The notes under the pieces: generated by a model
Told to the model about the DNA's origin: nothing
Databases searched by the model: none
The model's input: only the letters and a program-made list of their open reading frames with translations
NCBI GenBank assembly: GCA_002633005.1
Contig: NMRA01000353.1
Coordinates: 197,625 to 232,974 of the forward strand
From: Phoronis australis
Lineage: Eukaryota > Phoronida > Phoronidae
Direction of reading: 5' to 3'
DNA length: 35,350 nt
Position numbers and translations under genes: made by a program
Part shown: in pieces, positions 27,001 to 33,000 of the stretch
Numbering within the stretch: position 1 is the first letter of the stretch
How the letters are laid out: each line of letters opens with the position of its first letter

Positions 27001-30000
27001 AAGTTTGATAAGTTTATTGTGGACTTGTCTAAAGTATTGGAGCTAATTAGAAGGTGCCATGTGTGTGGCGAGAGAGTCACACGGCGGGATGTAAGCAATT
27101 TGTGTGCTTAGGTCACGATCCAGTGGGAGTGTCGCGGGACACTCGGGCAAGTGGGACAGTTGTTCCTCAGTCCGTGAGACGAGAATGAGTACATCCCGGT
27201 ACACAGCAACAGTGTGGCATGTTGACTGACTTGTAAACAAAAGCAAATGATGACCGAACTTATCAAAAACAAGATAGAACAATGACTAACTCGGCAGTTC
27301 TCACAGTCAGACTACATGAAAAGAAATTGGCGCAAAATTATTGCCTCCCAAAACATTATTTCCAGAGTAGAGGACGAGTAATTGTTTAAAATACAAAAAG
27401 CTGCAAATAAACTAAAAAAATATGTCTGGGATAATCAACGAACCTTATTTTTGCTAAAAAAGACATGAAAAATGGTTGCCTACGCCTTTAAAGCAAACTT
27501 GCAACCCACGATTATGCACTCATTTAGAATGAGTTTTAAATGTGATCTTCCTTCCTTGCTCAAGATGTAAAAAATTCAATAACACTGTAAAATTTTGTAG
27601 TTCAGGTGGCGATTCCGTCAACAGAATGGAACGAACTACAAGGTCGATTTTCAGTTGAATTTTGTGAAGTCAAGCAAAATATCACACCTAAAGTGTTCAC
27701 CAGAAGGTTTAGCAAGTAACAATCTGATGATTTGACGGGAAAAGGTGATGGACTTACTGTGCTGTTAAATAGAAATGCTGCAAAGAGATGACTGTTGTGA
27801 CGCACAATGCAAGTTGAAATATTTTCATTATTTATGTGCGAGTTTTATGGAGGTTATTGCTCAATATGTGGGATAAATAGCTCAAAACATGTCCTTGTCA
27901 GTTAGTTCCCATATCTGTACCCTGAGAGCGTTTTGAAGCAATTACCACCCTCAGGCGATACTTCCTCCAAATCCCAGCCAAATATCAGCCTCACCATGTA
28001 ATAATTTATTTATATCCTGACTTTTTTGGGTGACTTAGCTGACCTATTCTTGTTAATAGCTCAATATGTCTCCGCAGTTTGAGAACCAGTTTTCCCCCAG
28101 TAAATAACGGATTTCAAACTGGTTCTCAAAATGAGGAAACTTTATATCCGACTATTGCCCTGTTCTTTATATTTAGAAAATATACTATCGAGTGACTCCA
28201 CTACGCTGTCTATAACGAGCAAATCTATGGACTATACAAGAGTTGATTATTGTTCTTAGTAGCAAAAAAAACCTTCTAGTACCGAGCATAACAATGTTGT
28301 GGGACAAAAATGAAAACATGGCTATACACATTCATCATAAAAGGTAATTATTTTCAATATTAGACGCCAAGTTGGAGGCTAACACATGGACCGAGATCCC
28401 AGTCAGAGTTCTAGGTTTTTCATAACTATGGAACTCAAAATTGACTCAAAAACTGAATCTGAAGATTATGGAAATAAAATCAAAGTGAAACAGAACTTCT
28501 GCATTTCTCAACCTGAAATTCATTGTTTCAAGCTGAATTTTCAAATTTTGACCTTGAATTTCTTGGAGGTCGAAATTGTCGACTTGGTTATTTTCCATGT
28601 GTCAAAGGCAGAGCACTTACCCTCTCCTCAGAATTCCACTTCTTGTCCACACTCCTGGGAACTGGACACTTTACAAGGGCTTGTAAGGCCCTCCCTGTGT
28701 CGTAAGTGTTGTCATGGAGCTATAGAACAGAATGCCAAGTGATATTTAGACAACACGCCATGCTGATAAAAGACATATTCAAAACTGGCCATCAAACTGA
28801 AAATGCCAATTTTTAATACTATATTATACAATGGCTGGCTCCTTGAAAAGCAGCACAAGACAACAAGGCCATAATATTGTTTCAAAAGCAAACTCATCTC
28901 TGGAAGAGGTAGTTTTTAACACAATACATCTTAAATGTCAATTGTCATATAGTGTTTGATTGTACTTTATTTCTGTTTCTGTAGACGAAGGACGTTTATA
29001 TCCGAAAATTTCAGTTGATCCATTCTTGTTGTTTTATTTACCTATTGAAATTATATAAAAATTAAGATACTAATCATTTTGCTGGATGTAATTTTAACAT
29101 GGTTTGTGTCAAACCACATGTATTCACTTACACTATGCATGGCGTTCATAGTAGTTTCATCCATTGAGGCTGCAAGGCAGCCATCTTCAGGAGTTCCACC
29201 ATCACACATTCCCGCAAATGCTGCCATACTTCTGAAAATGGTACACATACAACAGTTGTCAGAGGCAGTGTGATGGCCATGAATACCCAGTCTAAATAGG
29301 GGCAACATCAACACAGCAGTGAGTGCGAACACGGCAGTGAGTGCGAACACGGCGGTGAGTGCGAACACGGTGGTGAGTGCAAACACGGCGGTGAGTGCGA
29401 ACACGGCGGTGAGTGCGAACACGGCGGTGAGTGCGTACACGGCGGTCCGCATCAGCACAGCAATGAGTATCAACACAATGACTATAACATGATCAACAAT
29501 AGTAACAAGTAAATGTATCAAAATTGCAGCACCAGTGAATATAAAGTACATAATGATGGTAACTATACACAAGTTGAGGATAGTGAAGATAGTGGTTTCT
29601 TTGCCTATAGCTTGCAAAAAACCTGTGGTGAATGAGGTGACTAGAGTCTACCACACTTTGGTCAATAGGGTCCACCACGCCTTGGCCACTAGGGTCCACC
29701 ACACCTTGGTCACTAGGGTCCACCACACCTAGGCTCTCATCTCCAAGTGCTACCTACTGTGTTCATATTTGGTTTGCATCCCAAGTGGGTTGTGACCTGC
29801 TGTTACAATTGCTAGCCATGTCTAATTTTATTTCTGCCTAAGGATGAGACATGGCCCGTCTCAAAATACAGCCGCCTTCTTAAGTACCACTGTAATGTCT
29901 CCTGAGCCACCATGGCAACTGAGCCACCATGGCAACTGAGCCACCATGGCAACTTCCCAAAGCAGTCAGGGAATGATGCAAAAATGCCAGTGTCCAATCA

Positions 30001-33000
30001 ACAACTCCAACTGATCAATGTAATAGATTTGCCCAACTGTTTGTTGGTTACTAACTAACCTGGCAGCCCGAAGAAACATCATGAGATCTCCATCAGCTAT
30101 CTTAGAGGGTCTCCATGCGATGGACTCCAATTTATATGGTGGATCAGGTATCTCTTGTGGCTTCAGTCCAGGACTGCATTCTGGCAACCGAGCCTATAAT
30201 CAAAGAACAACTGAAAGCTATTGTAAAAATTCTTCACTTTTGTCCCAATGACAAATTATGCGATTAAACCAACTTACCTTCAATAAGAATGACTTATTTT
30301 ATACATTCCCAGAATCCCCACCCCGAAGTTCTATCACCAGATATGGACATGCGCAAATGAGGACAGAGGTGGAGAAAAGCTGAGAGTTTATCACAATAAA
30401 AATGGTGGCACTCAAAAGCAAAGAATTATGCTTAAACTGAGTGACTCATAAAAATGCATGAAATCTTCCGGGAGGGAAAAACGTGTATTCTCTTGAAAAA
30501 CTAATCGGTTAACGACTAATTTGCACTTAACCACATCTTATGGTAGCAGTGGGGAAGGAATAAAATTATTTTCCTCCAGCTATGAAATTTTAGACACAAG
30601 CAATATTGACTGTCCAAAATTCAAAAATTACGATCACCGACAAACGATAACTCACTTCAATGTTACACACTATGAGAATGTGTAAAAATGATGCTTCAGT
30701 GACCGTTTTTGACAATTTTATGAACTGCCAAGTGTATTTCCGGACTTTGTTGAAACAAAATGCAATGTCTCGCATTTGAGAAACATGGTGACTGCCAAAA
30801 TCGCCAGTGTCCCAATCGTAGGAATCAATTCAATTCATGCTGAATTTTCCGTCTCAAATTTTAGAGACTGTCCCAGACTGCAGAATGTTTAGTGTACCAC
30901 ATTTTCATTATCAAAGCTTTGGACAATAATTCTGTTGTTCTTGGAACCGTTACACATGTTTGTTTGAGTACTACTAAGCTTCCTTAATTTAGAGCAAAAC
31001 TTATGTTCGTCAAATATCAAATCGAAAATTAGTTATGAAAATGTTCACTTCGTGGCATGAAATCAATTGTTATCAAACACATTTTTAAGCTTAATGGCAT
31101 AAAAGTATATTGAACACTAAACGTTTATTATAACCCAGGTACTTCTCATTTATCAATTCTAAAAACCCTTCACCAACTTGTTGGCTTCAGATGCCATTAT
31201 AACGACTGGCCACAGTAAAAGGACAGTCACAACTATCATTCAGTGAAAACCATGTCATGCTTCATGATATGCGGAAGCCTTAACACTTAACAAGAGCAAC
31301 ATGGAGCGTTGAAATGCATCCAGGAATGCATCGCAAATGGTGTGCTTGTATTTGTGAAAAAATGGCCCCTGTATGGTGCAAAAACGTACAATCCATCCAA
31401 AAACGAGAACATGTCATTGCTTCTTTAATAGAAAGCCATACACCAAATTTCATAGAAATCCGTCAAATAACTTCAGAGAAATAAAGGAAAACAGAATAAA
31501 ATGAAATTGCCACTAGGGGGCACACTGTTCATTGGATCCGCCTGAAAGTCGTCATTGTCTGTTGTTAGCTTCATGACTAATTAAATTTAATGAAGATCCT
31601 GGAGTGGGTTTAAGAGATACAGTTATGGGCGCAAAACAAAACAAAACTACCACAAGGAGGCGCCACAGCAGTCAAAGTTGTCATCCTCAACCAGCCTCTT
31701 CACACTGAGAACATGTATGCCAATTTTCAAAACCATCCTTAGAACGATTTCGTTGATAGAGGGGTAGACGCCAAAAAACAGACTCAAAAACAGCAATAAT
31801 GGCCACTAGGAGGCGCATAATACCTCGATTCCATCCGAAAACGGGAGGATAGCATCATCTCACCAATAGATACCCATATTCAAAATTTTAAAACTAAAAT
31901 TGCCACCAGGGGACACACCAGTAGTCAGAGGTATCCGAAAATCGTCGTTGTCCGAGGTCAACATCATATAAACACACTTGTTAAATTTAGTAAAGATCTT
32001 GCAAACGGTTAAGCAGATACAGCGATGAGTGCAAAAAACGAAATTGCCACTAGGAGGTGCCACAGTAGTCGAAGTCATCAGAAAATCATAATCACCTGTC
32101 CACTTCATAGTAAAAACACACATGTCAATTTTCACATTTATCGTGAAAGCGGTTTGGTTGATAGAGGGGTAGACGCCAAAAAACAGGCTCAAAAACAGTA
32201 AATATGGCCACTAGGTGGCACAAACTAAGTCAAATCCATCTGAAAACGGAAAGATAGCATCACCTCACTAACAGAAGTCTGTAAACCAAATTTTATGAAA
32301 ATACATTGAAGACTTTTGAAGATACAGACGTAAACGTAAAAAAATAAAATTGCCACTAGGTGACACACCAGTAGTCAGATTTGTACGAAAGTTGTCGTAG
32401 TCCGTTGTCATCATCATATAAATGCACTTGCTAAATTTAGTAAAGATCCGGTTCAGGAGATATGGCCATAACCACAAAAAAACAAAAAAGCCACTAGGAG
32501 GCGCTACAGTAGTGAAGTTGGCAAATCATCGTCAACCGTCCTCTTCATAATAAAAACATACATACCAATTTTCACAATCATGCTTAGAGCGGTTTGGTTG
32601 ATAGAGGGGTGGATGCTAAAAAAACAACTCAAAAACAGTAAAAATGGCCACTAAATGGCGCAAACTACATCAAATCCATCCGAAAACGGGAGGATACCAT
32701 CGTCTCACTAATAGATGCCTATATACCATATTTTATGAACATATGTCCAGGACCGTTGAAGATGCACTGATAAACGTAAAAAAATTAAATTGCCACAAGG
32801 GGGCACACTGGTAGTCGGATCCGTTCGAAAATTTGCTCATGCTGCCCCATCCATGAAAGGAACAGACGTGCAAAATTTCATGAACATACGTCAATCGGTT
32901 TTGGAGACAGAGCAGTGGACGCCGGACGGACGCTGCCCGGACGCCGCCCGGATGGACGGACAGAGATGACAGAATAATGCGTACACAAATAAATATGTGG

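Larger units (their letters stand above)
26596..27490. mobile_element. Palindromic (foldback-like) element with duplicated THAP-like gene head
   Basis: Left arm 26596-26881 and right arm 27184-27490 are inverted copies with small indels, around a 302-bp centre. The outer ends read TAAAAGGCGAAGGCAACC and, in reverse complement, TAAAGGCGTAGGCAACC. Both arms run inward past an ATG and the codons for MPHCCCVP and CTH. Possible TA duplications flank the ends, but a one-base ambiguity leaves the true termini open. It lies in the RERE intron 25871-28620. Confidence 0.88.

Noticed and set aside
28386-28742. 118-codon plus ORF
   Set aside because: Half lies antisense to the ELM2/SANT exon and the rest is low-complexity AT-rich intron.
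31860-32477. Minus ORFs within repeat copy B and copy A (for example 21325-21585, 21823-22032)
   Set aside because: They recur because the monomers repeat; reading frames are short, inconsistent between copies and show no domain.
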